DNA of 32,055 nucleotides, from contig CASFPN010000027.1 of assembly GCA_949296425.1 (NCBI GenBank), positions 1-32,055 on the forward strand. Direction: 5' to 3'. The position numbers and the translations under genes are program-made. This DNA is from an uncultured bacterium (GTDB lineage Bacteria; Cyanobacteriota; Vampirovibrionia; Gastranaerophilales; Gastranaerophilaceae). Shown here piece by piece: positions 1 through 6,882 of the stretch; within the stretch, counting starts at the first letter, position 1; every line of letters begins with the position of its first letter. Under the pieces are notes generated by a model. That model was not told the origin of the DNA, made no database searches, and saw nothing but the letters and a program-made list of their open reading frames with translations.

Positions 1-2
1 CA

Positions 3-2441
3 GAATTGGCCGAAGAAATAATCAATGCAGCATCATCTTATGGAATAACTACTCTCTCCGGCTTAGATTACACAGAAGCTGATGGATTTATAGATATTGC
101 GACAGGTTTAGTTCTGGCTAGAATCTCGCATGTTAAAGGCGCAAATAAGGCTAGTGCAGAATTGAACGGTTCATCTGGCGAAACACCTAATATCTCTTCA
201 GAAAGAGGTGGAGTTGACAAGCCGGTAGAAGATGTTGATATAAATATACCTGATACTTCCCCAGACCCGAGTAGAGCTAAGCCAGAAGACGTAAATGCTT
301 CTTCAGATGTTGTAGAAACTCCTGAAGTAAGACAAAATAAACCTGATGCAGCCCTATCAAAGACTACAACAAAGTCCATTACAGACCCAAATGGCAATAA
401 AGTTACTGTACACGAAATTGTTGAATATAATCCTGATAAAACTATAAAAAGTATAACACAAACTAAAAAAGACCCTAATAGTGGCAATATAATAGTGTCC
501 AAATATAATCCTGATAAAACCCTAAAAACACAAACTATAACAGACCTTAAAAGTGGTAATATAATAGTGTTTGACTATAATCCTGATAAAACCCTAAAAA
601 CACAAACTATAACAGACCCAAATGGCAATATAATAGTGTACGAATATAATCCTGATAAAACCATAAAAATTATAACACAAACTAAAAAAGACCCTAATAG
701 TGGCAATATAATAGTGTCCAAATATAATCCTGATAAAATCCTAAAAACACAAACTATAACAGACCCAAATGGCAATATAATAGTGTCCGAATATAATCCT
801 GATGGTACTCCAGAAAAAGTAACGTCAACTACTAAGGATGCCAATAAGAATGAAATACGTAAAATTGAAGTACAATTTAATGCTAATGGCAAACCAACAT
901 CCGAAAAAACAACTATCTTCGATGCCAATAGGAAGACTACATCTATAATTATTGACAAAACCTTGTATGGTGATGCCGAAACAGCAGACAAACAAATGGT
1001 AACCAAACAAACAGTAACGACATTTGATAGAGATGTTAATAGAAAACTAATAAGAAAAGTAGAAAAAAAATCAGATGGACGTACAACAACATATTCTTAC
1101 GAATATCCCAATGATGGCGGAAGGGTAAAGAAAAAAGAAATCGTAACATATTTTAATGGCAGACAGGTTGAAAATCATTATGATGGCTCTGGTACAAAAA
1201 TAGAGGAGATAGAGATTAATCCAGGCAATAAACAGGTGTATGTTCAATCCTCAGACAAACTAAGTGACTTATATCCAACACCTGATGCATCAACAGTTAC
1301 TTTTAAAGTGAACGATGAAATACATGAGGTTAGAACAGAAGCTGATGTTAGGAAATACCTTGAGCAGTATAGCAGCCATTTTAAATCTGATAAAATTAAT
1401 AAATTTGTCAAGTTATTTAACGCTCATCCCAAACGATTCAACAGAATAGCAAACAGCGGCTTTTTTGATTTGGTTAATCGTGGATATATAAGTAGAGAAA
1501 AAGCTTCAGATTTACTACAATGGTTTGATGGAGAACATATAAGTTTTTCACACAGGACATTAGCTGAGATAAAAATGGTTAAAGAACAGCTAGATGCAGG
1601 AATTACAAACCCATCTTTAGTCCAAAAAATGCCGTCGGAAGCAGGAGATAACTGGGTTTATGATAATATCAAACCTGGTGGAGTATATGAACGTGACGGA
1701 AAATTATTTGTTCGTGAAGATACTGATACCTTTACTGAATTAAAATTATCAAAAGAAAAATTTGATGAATTATTCCCGCCTTTATCTTCAACATTTAATC
1801 AAGGGACGTTAAGCGATTGTTGGTTAGTTTCTTCAATAGACAATTTAATGGATTATCCTGCAGGCAGAGCAGCTATATTCAAGATGTTCGAACAACAGGG
1901 CAACGATATTTTTGTAACCTTTAAAAATAATAATGACCGTATTCCATTTTATAATAGTGAGGTTTTAGATAATAAAGGTAAACAAATTAAAGGGGCTAAT
2001 GGCATACAAATGCTAGAATTTGCTTATGCTAAACATCGTAACGGAAATATTGACCAAAAATATTTGTCAGAAAAACAGATAGCTAATTTAACAAATCAAG
2101 GGTATTTAATGGAACAATTAAGCAGTGGCTCGGAAATGGATGCCTTTGAAAATATTGTTGGGCATAATGCTCGTCGTATTACCAATTTATCTGAGGTTAG
2201 CCAAATAATTGAAAATTCTGCAAATAGTGTTGATGATATCATTGGAATTCATTTTCCAAAAGGTTGCAAATTGTCAGTTTATAATATATATGGACCTCAT
2301 GTTTATGCCTTAAAATCGTTTGATCCTGATACACAAATGTGTTATTTGACAAATCCATGGAATACATCAACATTGATAGAAGTCCCATATAATGTCATAA
2401 TGAAAAATGTTCACAGTATTGATATTATGAGTTTTAAGTAA
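3..2441 (+). CDS. Tandem-repeat protein with C-terminal calpain-like (C2) cysteine protease domain, 5' partial
   Basis: The frame is already open at the first base, so the true start lies upstream; the TTG at 6 is only the first possible start in view (811 codons from there). Numbering from that TTG, residues ~140-275 carry six tandem copies of a YNPDKT-type unit, ~440-600 are helical, and the C-terminal ~200 residues resemble calpain-family peptidases. The catalytic triad is visible: C605 in QGTLSDCWLVSS, H765 in GPHVYAL and N783 in LTNPWN. The family is a papain-fold cysteine protease; bacterial members are often secreted or surface toxins and effectors. Substrate and export route cannot be told because the N-terminus is missing. 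The repeats (ITDPNGNIIV.EYNPDKT) resemble toxin-like Rhs/YD-type beta repeats, but no RHS core is seen. A small gene follows 28 bases downstream and may be co-transcribed. The protease call is good; the biological role is inference. Confidence 0.8.
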   Translation, partial: ELAEEIINAASSYGITTLSGLDYTEADGFIDIATGLVLARISHVKGANKASAELNGSSGETPNISSERGGVDKPVEDVDINIPDTSPDPSRAKPEDVNASSDVVETPEVRQNKPDAALSKTTTKSITDPNGNKVTVHEIVEYNPDKTIKSITQTKKDPNSGNIIVSKYNPDKTLKTQTITDLKSGNIIVFDYNPDKTLKTQTITDPNGNIIVYEYNPDKTIKIITQTKKDPNSGNIIVSKYNPDKILKTQTITDPNGNIIVSEYNPDGTPEKVTSTTKDANKNEIRKIEVQFNANGKPTSEKTTIFDANRKTTSIIIDKTLYGDAETADKQMVTKQTVTTFDRDVNRKLIRKVEKKSDGRTTTYSYEYPNDGGRVKKKEIVTYFNGRQVENHYDGSGTKIEEIEINPGNKQVYVQSSDKLSDLYPTPDASTVTFKVNDEIHEVRTEADVRKYLEQYSSHFKSDKINKFVKLFNAHPKRFNRIANSGFFDLVNRGYISREKASDLLQWFDGEHISFSHRTLAEIKMVKEQLDAGITNPSLVQKMPSEAGDNWVYDNIKPGGVYERDGKLFVREDTDTFTELKLSKEKFDELFPPLSSTFNQGTLSDCWLVSSIDNLMDYPAGRAAIFKMFEQQGNDIFVTFKNNNDRIPFYNSEVLDNKGKQIKGANGIQMLEFAYAKHRNGNIDQKYLSEKQIANLTNQGYLMEQLSSGSEMDAFENIVGHNARRITNLSEVSQIIENSANSVDDIIGIHFPKGCKLSVYNIYGPHVYALKSFDPDTQMCYLTNPWNTSTLIEVPYNVIMKNVHSIDIMSFK
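426..812 (+). repeat. In-frame tandem repeat, 69-78 bp units, six copies
   Basis: The core tataatcctgat recurs at 426, 504, 576, 645, 723 and 792, giving spacings of 78, 72, 69, 78 and 69 bases (26, 24, 23, 26 and 23 codons). All are multiples of three, so the protease gene stays in frame. The long and short unit forms differ by a short insert (KKDPNSGN versus DPNGN). Neighbouring units are nearly identical in DNA, which suggests recent duplication or recombination and possible copy-number variation between strains. Confidence 0.85.
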
Positions 2442-2469
2442 TATAATCAGTAAAAGAAGAGGAAAAAAC

Positions 2470-2811
2470 ATGAGTATAAAAATGAACGATAATTCAAATT
2501 TATTTAACAAATTGCAACAACAGATTGAAGCAGCTCAAAAAAAAGGCCTGCCTATAAAAACACTGGTAAAACAACAAATTGCACTGCTTCAGGAATCACA
2601 TGACGAATTTATAAAAACTGCGCAAAAGCAGGGATATGATTTAAACAATCCTCGTGTAGGTGATATTGAAGTTCAACAATATTCTGCTATGAAACAACTG
2701 GCACAAAAAATCGGATTACCTGTTGATGAATATGACAAACTAATTAAAGATGTAAGAATTAGAATATTTGGAGAAGAAAATTACAAACGCTTTTTTGAAA
2801 ATAATTCATAA
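2470..2811 (+). CDS. Small hypothetical protein downstream of the calpain-like protein
   Basis: The product is 113 residues, hydrophilic and mostly alpha-helical, with no signal peptide, membrane segment or cysteine. It starts MSIKMNDNSNLFNKL after a purine-rich ribosome binding site (agaagaggaa) about 6 bases from the ATG. It lies 28 bases after the protease-domain gene on the same strand with no terminator between them, so co-transcription is likely. A chaperone, inhibitor or immunity partner of the protease would fit the position, but nothing in the sequence proves it. I do not recognise a family. Confidence 0.7.
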   Translation: MSIKMNDNSNLFNKLQQQIEAAQKKGLPIKTLVKQQIALLQESHDEFIKTAQKQGYDLNNPRVGDIEVQQYSAMKQLAQKIGLPVDEYDKLIKDVRIRIFGEENYKRFFENNS

Positions 2812-2895
2812 TTTTTGTTTATCAGAATTTTGCACAAACAATTTTATAAAATTCCCGCTTGACTGATAGCTGCTCTCAAATGTTATTATATATTC

Positions 2896-2911
2896 TGGTA
2901 TAATACAGGAG
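2896..2911 (+). promoter_or_regulatory. Extended -10 element and ribosome binding site before the cupin gene
   Basis: TGG-TATAAT at 2896-2904 is a strong extended -10 match. The Shine-Dalgarno sequence aggag (2907-2911) follows directly, with the ATG at 2920. A start site 7 bases after the -10 would leave only a very short leader and exclude most of the Shine-Dalgarno, so transcription may begin elsewhere. A TTGACT at 2859 is too distant to pair with this -10. Confidence 0.4.
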
Positions 2912-2919
2912 AGATAAAT

Positions 2920-3375
2920 ATGAACAAGTTATTCAGTTTAATTTTGTCCGTTTTATTATTAACAGGAGGTGCGGTTATGGCAGCGGATTTTGAACAGCCG
3001 TTTAAAAAGGGAGAACTTAACCCTTATAACAACTATTTTACTGGCACAACCTTTCTTGAAAGGTTGTGCGACAAAGATGATATTTGGAATTCATCTATAG
3101 CAAATGTTACATTTGAACCTAAAGCAAGAACAAACTGGCATAAGCATTCCGGCGGCCAGATTTTGCTTGTAACGGCGGGCGAAGGCAGATATCAGGAAAG
3201 AGGCAAAGATATCAAAATTCTTCAAAAAGGTGATGTAGTAAAAATTCCACCGAACATTGAACACTGGCATGGTGCAGGTCCTAACGGTATGTTTGCTCAT
3301 ATTTCGATAGAACCTAACCTTCCGAACAATCAAACAATCTGGCTTGAACCTGTCAGTGACAAAGAATATAAATAA
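2920..3375 (+). CDS. Secreted cupin-domain protein, mandelonitrile-lyase-like family
   Basis: The 151-residue protein has an N-terminal signal peptide (hydrophobic residues 4-19, AMAAD-like cleavage near 21-22), so it should be periplasmic. The rest is a single small cupin barrel. The first motif is WHKHSGGQ with H74, H76 and Q80, and the second is GDVVKIPPNIEHWHGA with H115. This H-H-Q-H set is the metal site of the manganese cupins related to bacterial (R)-hydroxynitrile lyases and carboxymuconolactone-decarboxylase-associated cupins. The substrate is unknown; many relatives have no proven activity. The start is supported by aggag 8 bases upstream. A perfect terminator hairpin follows the stop, so the gene is probably monocistronic. 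Confidence 0.85.
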   Translation: MNKLFSLILSVLLLTGGAVMAADFEQPFKKGELNPYNNYFTGTTFLERLCDKDDIWNSSIANVTFEPKARTNWHKHSGGQILLVTAGEGRYQERGKDIKILQKGDVVKIPPNIEHWHGAGPNGMFAHISIEPNLPNNQTIWLEPVSDKEYK

Positions 3376-3379
3376 TTTT

Positions 3380-3406
3380 AAAGGCTGATATTTTCAGCCT
3401 TTTTTA
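3380..3406 (+). terminator. Intrinsic terminator after the cupin gene
   Basis: The arms aaaggctga (3380-3388) and tcagccttt (3394-3402) pair perfectly over 9 bp around a 5-base loop, and the T-run continues to 3405. It sits 5 bases after the cupin stop codon. Confidence 0.9.
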
Positions 3407-3415
3407 GTTAAAATA

Positions 3416-3444
3416 TTGATATTTATAACATAAATGCTTATAAT
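3416..3444 (+). promoter_or_regulatory. Promoter of the nucleotidyltransferase gene, apparently leaderless
   Basis: The -35 TTGATA (3416-3421) and -10 TATAAT (3439-3444) are separated by 17 bases. A start site 7 bases after the -10 falls at 3451, which is the A of the ATG. No Shine-Dalgarno sequence precedes that ATG, which agrees with a leaderless transcript. Confidence 0.65.
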
Positions 3445-3450
3445 TCTTTT

Positions 3451-4107
3451 ATGGAATTTGAAATTGAAATCTGGCTGCAAAATTTTACAAAGAAATTGTT
3501 TGATGAATTCGGCAGGCGTATTAAATTTATAGGACTTCAAGGAAGTTATAAGCGCGGAGAAGCAACATCTGACAGTGATGTTGATATTGTGATAATTCTG
3601 GATAAGCTTTCTTTTGAAGATTTAACAGTTTATAAAAAAATTGTAGCTTCTATGCCGTTTTCACAAAAAATTTGCGGGTTTATATCCGGTGAAAAAGAAA
3701 TATATAATTGGCCGAAATTTGACCTTTTTCAGTTACTTAATGATACGGTTTCACTACATGGAAATTTAGAGGATTTTATTCCGATTATAAAGCGTAATGA
3801 TATTCTTGACTCTATAAAAATTAATACTGCAAATCTTTATCATCGTATGTGCCATGCTTATTTGTTTGAAGATAAAAATACTGATGTTTTGCGAAGCGGG
3901 TATAAATCTGTATTTTTTATTTTGCAGGCAATTTATTACTCACGGAATACCAGATATATAGCTTCTAAAGCTGAATTGGCTGAATTGCTCGACGGAGAAG
4001 AAAAAGAAATGCTGCTTGTCAATATGAACTGGGATTCTTTGAATGTTTCGGGAAATGCGGATTTTTATTTTGAAAAAATTATAAACTGGGCCAGGGCAAA
4101 TATTTGA
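3451..4107 (+). CDS. Nucleotidyltransferase-fold protein (Pol beta superfamily, MNT-like)
   Basis: The N-terminal domain has the hallmark GS-X10-DXD motif: G31-S32 in LQGSYKRGEATSDSDVD with D43 and D45, the metal-binding aspartates of minimal and aminoglycoside-type nucleotidyltransferases. Residues ~110-215 form a helical domain reminiscent of the HEPN-like or kanamycin-nucleotidyltransferase C-terminal helices. Total length is 218 residues. Such proteins transfer an NMP group to small molecules or to partner proteins; in MNT/HEPN toxin-antitoxin pairs the MNT AMPylates a separate HEPN toxin. No separate HEPN gene flanks this one, so a toxin-antitoxin role is not supported here unless the C-terminal helices act as a fused partner. 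The gene stands alone between two terminators and appears leaderless. Confidence 0.75.
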   Translation: MEFEIEIWLQNFTKKLFDEFGRRIKFIGLQGSYKRGEATSDSDVDIVIILDKLSFEDLTVYKKIVASMPFSQKICGFISGEKEIYNWPKFDLFQLLNDTVSLHGNLEDFIPIIKRNDILDSIKINTANLYHRMCHAYLFEDKNTDVLRSGYKSVFFILQAIYYSRNTRYIASKAELAELLDGEEKEMLLVNMNWDSLNVSGNADFYFEKIINWARANI

Positions 4108-4122
4108 TACAAGTTTTTATAC

Positions 4123-4151
4123 AAAAAAGGCTTTCATTATAGAAAGCCTTT
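4123..4151 (-). terminator. Intrinsic terminator shared by convergent genes
   Basis: The arms aaaggctttc (4126-4135) and gaaagccttt (4142-4151) give a 10-bp perfect stem with a 6-base loop. The A-run at 4123-4128 is a U-tract when read on the - strand, so it mainly serves the gene ending at 4190. It can also stop + strand transcription, with a weaker U-tract. Confidence 0.8.
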
Positions 4152-4189
4152 CCAAAATTTTTAAGATTTTCTTCAGTAATCTGAATTTT

Positions 4190-4690
4190 CTACTGTAAGC
4201 CCAAAGCGTATTTGTTGCTTACAGAGATCATATCCATTGCGTTAAAAATATTTTGTTGTGTGTTTGTAATAGCATTTGCTTCATCTGAAATTGCCGCAAG
4301 TTCTGATTGATATTGCTGAGCCGCTTTAATTTTTGATGGATCACCCGTGTCCATCATTGCCTGAATTTCTTCAGCTATATTGCCCGTAATATCATCCAGA
4401 GTATCGTTTGTTGATACAGTGACTCCGACTTTTGACGCAAGTTCTTTTGCTTCAGATATAAGCTCCTGCTCTGATGATTTACCTCCTTGCTGCTGTTGTT
4501 CTGAATTTTGTTGATGTTTTGTTGCTTCCGCCTGCGCAATAAGCTGCTGTGCCTGCGCTTCGGAAGTTACTGATGAAGGATCTATCCCGAGTGCTTCCAG
4601 CTTCATTTTTGTTGAAGTACTCAATTCTTCAATTTTGTAAGCAGATAATGCCATTGATTGTGAACTGCTTATAGAACTGATTGACGACAT
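4190..4690 (-). CDS. Hypothetical Ser/Gln-rich helical protein
   Basis: The product is 166 residues. Two ATGs, at 4696 and 4690, compete. The ribosome binding site aaagga (4703-4698) lies only 1 base from the first but 7 bases from the second, so I choose 4690 (MSSISSISSSQSMALS). The sequence has a Ser-rich N-terminus, a Gln-rich central linker (~60-72) and two helical segments (~75-115, ~122-164). It has no signal peptide, membrane segment or cysteine. Its ends (a SSIS-type start and a NKYALGLQ finish) vaguely recall short flagellar or secretion-substrate coiled-coil proteins, but I cannot assign a family. It is monocistronic, with its own terminator downstream. Confidence 0.7.
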   Translation of the reverse strand: MSSISSISSSQSMALSAYKIEELSTSTKMKLEALGIDPSSVTSEAQAQQLIAQAEATKHQQNSEQQQQGGKSSEQELISEAKELASKVGVTVSTNDTLDDITGNIAEEIQAMMDTGDPSKIKAAQQYQSELAAISDEANAITNTQQNIFNAMDMISVSNKYALGLQ

Positions 4691-4859
4691 ACCCATATCC
4701 TTTCTTTTTACTTACCTTGTACTTAATGCTTTTTTTATAAAAGTCAATCAGGTTTTCATATATTTTTTATCGGCATTTGTGATGTAAAACTTTAGCATTA
4801 ACGGTAATATATTTACATTTCTTAAATAAATTTTCCTTAAAAATGTTTAAAATTGGTCT

Positions 4860-4879
4860 TTATCATTTGTTTATGATAA
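4860..4879. promoter_or_regulatory. Inverted repeat upstream of the TonB-C gene
   Basis: ttatcat (4860-4866) and atgataa (4873-4879) form a 7-bp inverted repeat 25 bases before the ATG at 4904. The ribosome binding site aaagggg follows it. This may be an operator or overlap the promoter. The rest of the 4697-4903 gap is AT-rich with nothing else I can support. Confidence 0.3.
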
Positions 4880-4903
4880 GGTTAAACAAAGGGGTTATAT
4901 ATT

Positions 4904-5644
4904 ATGAAAAAATTACTATTACTGGTTTCTATATTATTTTTTATGGCTCTGCCTTGTTTTGCGGCAAAGTATGTGAAAATTGAACCGGAATTTTTAACAG
5001 TTTCTCAGAGTAAAAATTATGAAGTCGTTAACGAAACAATTGCCGTCATATTCAGCAAGATTAAACCGTTTGTAAAGACTGATAAGTACCCGAAATATTA
5101 TCATGACTTTACGCTTGTAAAAGATGACGGAACGCAAAATAAAGCTTATCATTACGTGAAAAACGGAGCTGCTGAATTAATTTATACAACAGATTCAAAT
5201 GAATTGAAGTATATATCTTTCCGCCGTCCGGAGCTTCAAAAATGCAGAATTATTTATGATTATCCGTCAGGTAAGCTTCATGCCGTTCAGGTATTTATAT
5301 CCGAAACAGAATCTTATGTCTTTGGAGCAGACGGAAAATATGTTGATTATACCCCCTATGTAAAAGAGGTAAAAGAAAAAGTTATAAAAAATTGGAAAGT
5401 GCCGCCCAGAAAAAAAATAGATATTCTTGCAAAAGACAGGAAAGATTTGCTTGTTCAAATGGCAGTAACTGTCGGCAAAGATGGGAATGTAAAAAAATGC
5501 AGAATTTTAAAATCTTCAAAAATCAAAGAACTTGATGACAATGCCGGAGCAGCAATTAGATCTGCAGCGCCTTTTAAACCGTTTCCGTCTTATTTCTTTA
5601 ATGAAGAAATAGTAATTATTCTGAATTTTAATTTCAGTTTATAG
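4904..5644 (+). CDS. Exported protein with C-terminal TonB-like domain
   Basis: The product is 246 residues. A hydrophobic N-terminus (MKKLLLLVSILFFMALPCFA) is a signal peptide cleaved near residue 21, or an uncleaved anchor. Residues ~25-145 are a beta-rich region of unknown family. The C-terminal ~95 residues match the TonB/TolA C-terminal fold pattern: VKEKVIKNWKVPP, then VQMAVTVGKDGNVKKCRIL and AAIRSAAPFKPFP. Unlike classic TonB it has no Pro-rich linker, so it looks more like a soluble periplasmic TonB-C protein than an energy transducer. It converges with, and overlaps by 11 bases, the last gene of the - strand vWA/FHA/TonB operon, whose products carry the same domain. A functional link is inferred from that shared domain and location. 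Confidence 0.75.
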   Translation: MKKLLLLVSILFFMALPCFAAKYVKIEPEFLTVSQSKNYEVVNETIAVIFSKIKPFVKTDKYPKYYHDFTLVKDDGTQNKAYHYVKNGAAELIYTTDSNELKYISFRRPELQKCRIIYDYPSGKLHAVQVFISETESYVFGADGKYVDYTPYVKEVKEKVIKNWKVPPRKKIDILAKDRKDLLVQMAVTVGKDGNVKKCRILKSSKIKELDDNAGAAIRSAAPFKPFPSYFFNEEIVIILNFNFSL

Positions 5645-6557
5645 AAATTTCATAACTGCCGTTATGAATAACAAATTTCATTCTGATAGTTTGTCCGTTG
5701 TATTCTTCCGGAGGCGGTAAATATTTAGGAACGCTCATTAGCATATAGTAAACAACATCATTTAATGTTTTGTTGTCAGATTCTCGGGTAAATCTTCTGT
5801 TAGTAAGTTTTCCTGTTTTGTCAACCGAAAATGCTATTTCGCATGAACCTGAGCCCGGTATGCTTCCTGCTGCGAATTTAGAAAACAGTGCTGCACGTAA
5901 ATTCCCTTTATATTTAAGCATTGCCGGACTGTTCGGATTATAAGCAGGTTTGGAAGGTTTGACCGGTTTTGATGTGGTTAAATTCCTTTTAGGATTCGTG
6001 GTTTCTTTTTTTTTAGAAACCGGCGGAGGATTGTAAACTATTTCGTATTCAACAGGTTTTGATACTTGCTGCGGCTTTGTAGAGTTTTTTTTTACTACAG
6101 TTTTATTATTAGAGTTGCTATTTTGTTTGGTTTGAGTTTGGAAAACATTTGCCATACGGTTGTTCTGAACAGAAGCCGGTAAATTTACGGCGTTTAAGGC
6201 CTGTTGGTTTTGAGGCTTTGTTTGATCCTGATAAGCCGATGTATCATTCCATATTGTATCAATATCAGGGATATTTTGTTTTGTTATTACCGGTTTTGCT
6301 TTTGTTTTTGGTGTTTCGGCCGGTTTTACGTTTGATTTGACCGGAATTAACCATACCAGAATTGAAATTATAAGACAGAGAGCAAAAAACAGTCTAGAAA
6401 CAAGTTCTGATTTTTTCTCCAGTGACATATTATTTTTGTGCAGCTGTGTGTTACGAACAACTGGAGCATCTTCAATGTAATCAAAGGTATTGTTTCCGCA
6501 GTCGCAATATTCAACTTTGGTTTTATATTCAGCTTTACATTCTGTGCATCTGTACAT
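5634..6557 (-). CDS. Zinc-ribbon, single-TM, TonB C-terminal domain protein
   Basis: The 307-residue protein is modular. Residues 1-25 hold a four-cysteine zinc ribbon (CTECKAEYKTKVEYCDCGN: C4, C7, C18, C20). A single membrane helix spans ~54-71 (FFALCLIISILVWLIPV). A long Pro/Lys/Asn/Gln-rich stretch (~75-210) should cross the periplasm. The C-terminal ~95 residues are TonB/TolA-C-like (LRAALFSKF, CEIAFSVDKTGKLTNRRF). The predicted topology puts the zinc ribbon in the cytoplasm and TonB-C in the periplasm, as in TonB but with an added cytoplasmic module. It is the last gene of the operon, 4 bases after the preceding small ORF, with aggata as ribosome binding site. Domain order is clear; its job is inferred to be mechanical or energy coupling across the envelope. 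Confidence 0.78.
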   Translation of the reverse strand: MYRCTECKAEYKTKVEYCDCGNNTFDYIEDAPVVRNTQLHKNNMSLEKKSELVSRLFFALCLIISILVWLIPVKSNVKPAETPKTKAKPVITKQNIPDIDTIWNDTSAYQDQTKPQNQQALNAVNLPASVQNNRMANVFQTQTKQNSNSNNKTVVKKNSTKPQQVSKPVEYEIVYNPPPVSKKKETTNPKRNLTTSKPVKPSKPAYNPNSPAMLKYKGNLRAALFSKFAAGSIPGSGSCEIAFSVDKTGKLTNRRFTRESDNKTLNDVVYYMLMSVPKYLPPPEEYNGQTIRMKFVIHNGSYEISIN

Positions 6558-6561
6558 AATT

Positions 6562-6741
6562 TTATCCTATCACAAATAAACTTGTTTTATAAATCGCAAA
6601 AATAATCAAAAAAATTATAAGCATAATAATTACAATTGCGGTTTCGCGTATAATTTCATAATTTTTGTGCGCCTGAATAAATTTAATTATGAACGGTGTT
6701 TCAAGAATTATCAATAATATTATACATACAATTTTTAACAA
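6562..6741 (-). CDS. Very small two-helix membrane protein in the vWA/FHA/TonB operon
   Basis: This 59-residue ORF starts with TTG at 6741, immediately after the stop of the previous small gene. Its ribosome binding site aaggag lies 7 bases upstream, and the frame ends at 6562, 4 bases before the zinc-ribbon gene. Two hydrophobic segments are visible (~4-19, IVCIILLIILETPFII, and ~35-51, AIVIIMLIIFLIIFAIY), separated by a short charged loop. No family is recognised; its length and position suggest a small subunit of a membrane complex. The tight packing, the strong ribosome binding site and the otherwise unexplained gap between conserved operon genes support it being real. Confidence 0.6.
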   Translation of the reverse strand: MLKIVCIILLIILETPFIIKFIQAHKNYEIIRETAIVIIMLIIFLIIFAIYKTSLFVIG

Positions 6742-6882
6742 TTATTTGCTCCTTATAAAAATTATATTTTCCAGCATAATAGTTTTGTGCATCTGCGGTT
6801 TAACGTTAATAATCAAAGTTGTAGCAGCTGCGATAATAAGCAAAGTAACAATTGAAATAATAAAAATTTTTGTTGTACTCAT
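6742..6882 (-). CDS. Very small single-helix membrane protein in the vWA/FHA/TonB operon
   Basis: The product is 46 residues. The ATG overlaps the stop of the upstream TonB-like gene by one base (TGATG), a classic translational-coupling junction. An aaagga element lies 10 bases upstream, inside the preceding coding region. Residues ~5-26 form one hydrophobic helix (IFIISIVTLLIIAAATTLII); the tail is short and basic. No homologue is recognised. A longer open frame on the opposite strand (6689-6949) is a shadow of this and its neighbours. Confidence 0.6.
   Translation of the reverse strand: MSTTKIFIISIVTLLIIAAATTLIINVKPQMHKTIMLENIIFIRSK

Noticed and set aside
420-812. CRISPR-like array
   Set aside because: The repeats are contiguous coding units in multiples of three without unique spacers.
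68-1010. Three open frames (144, 143 and 61 residues) opposite or overlapping the repeat region of the first gene
   Set aside because: They arise because the in-frame tandem repeats lack stops in other frames too; no ribosome binding sites, no domain, and the + strand protein has a convincing catalytic domain.
3451-4107. MNT/HEPN toxin-antitoxin pair
   Set aside because: Only the nucleotidyltransferase is present; no separate HEPN gene with an RX4-6H motif lies on either side.
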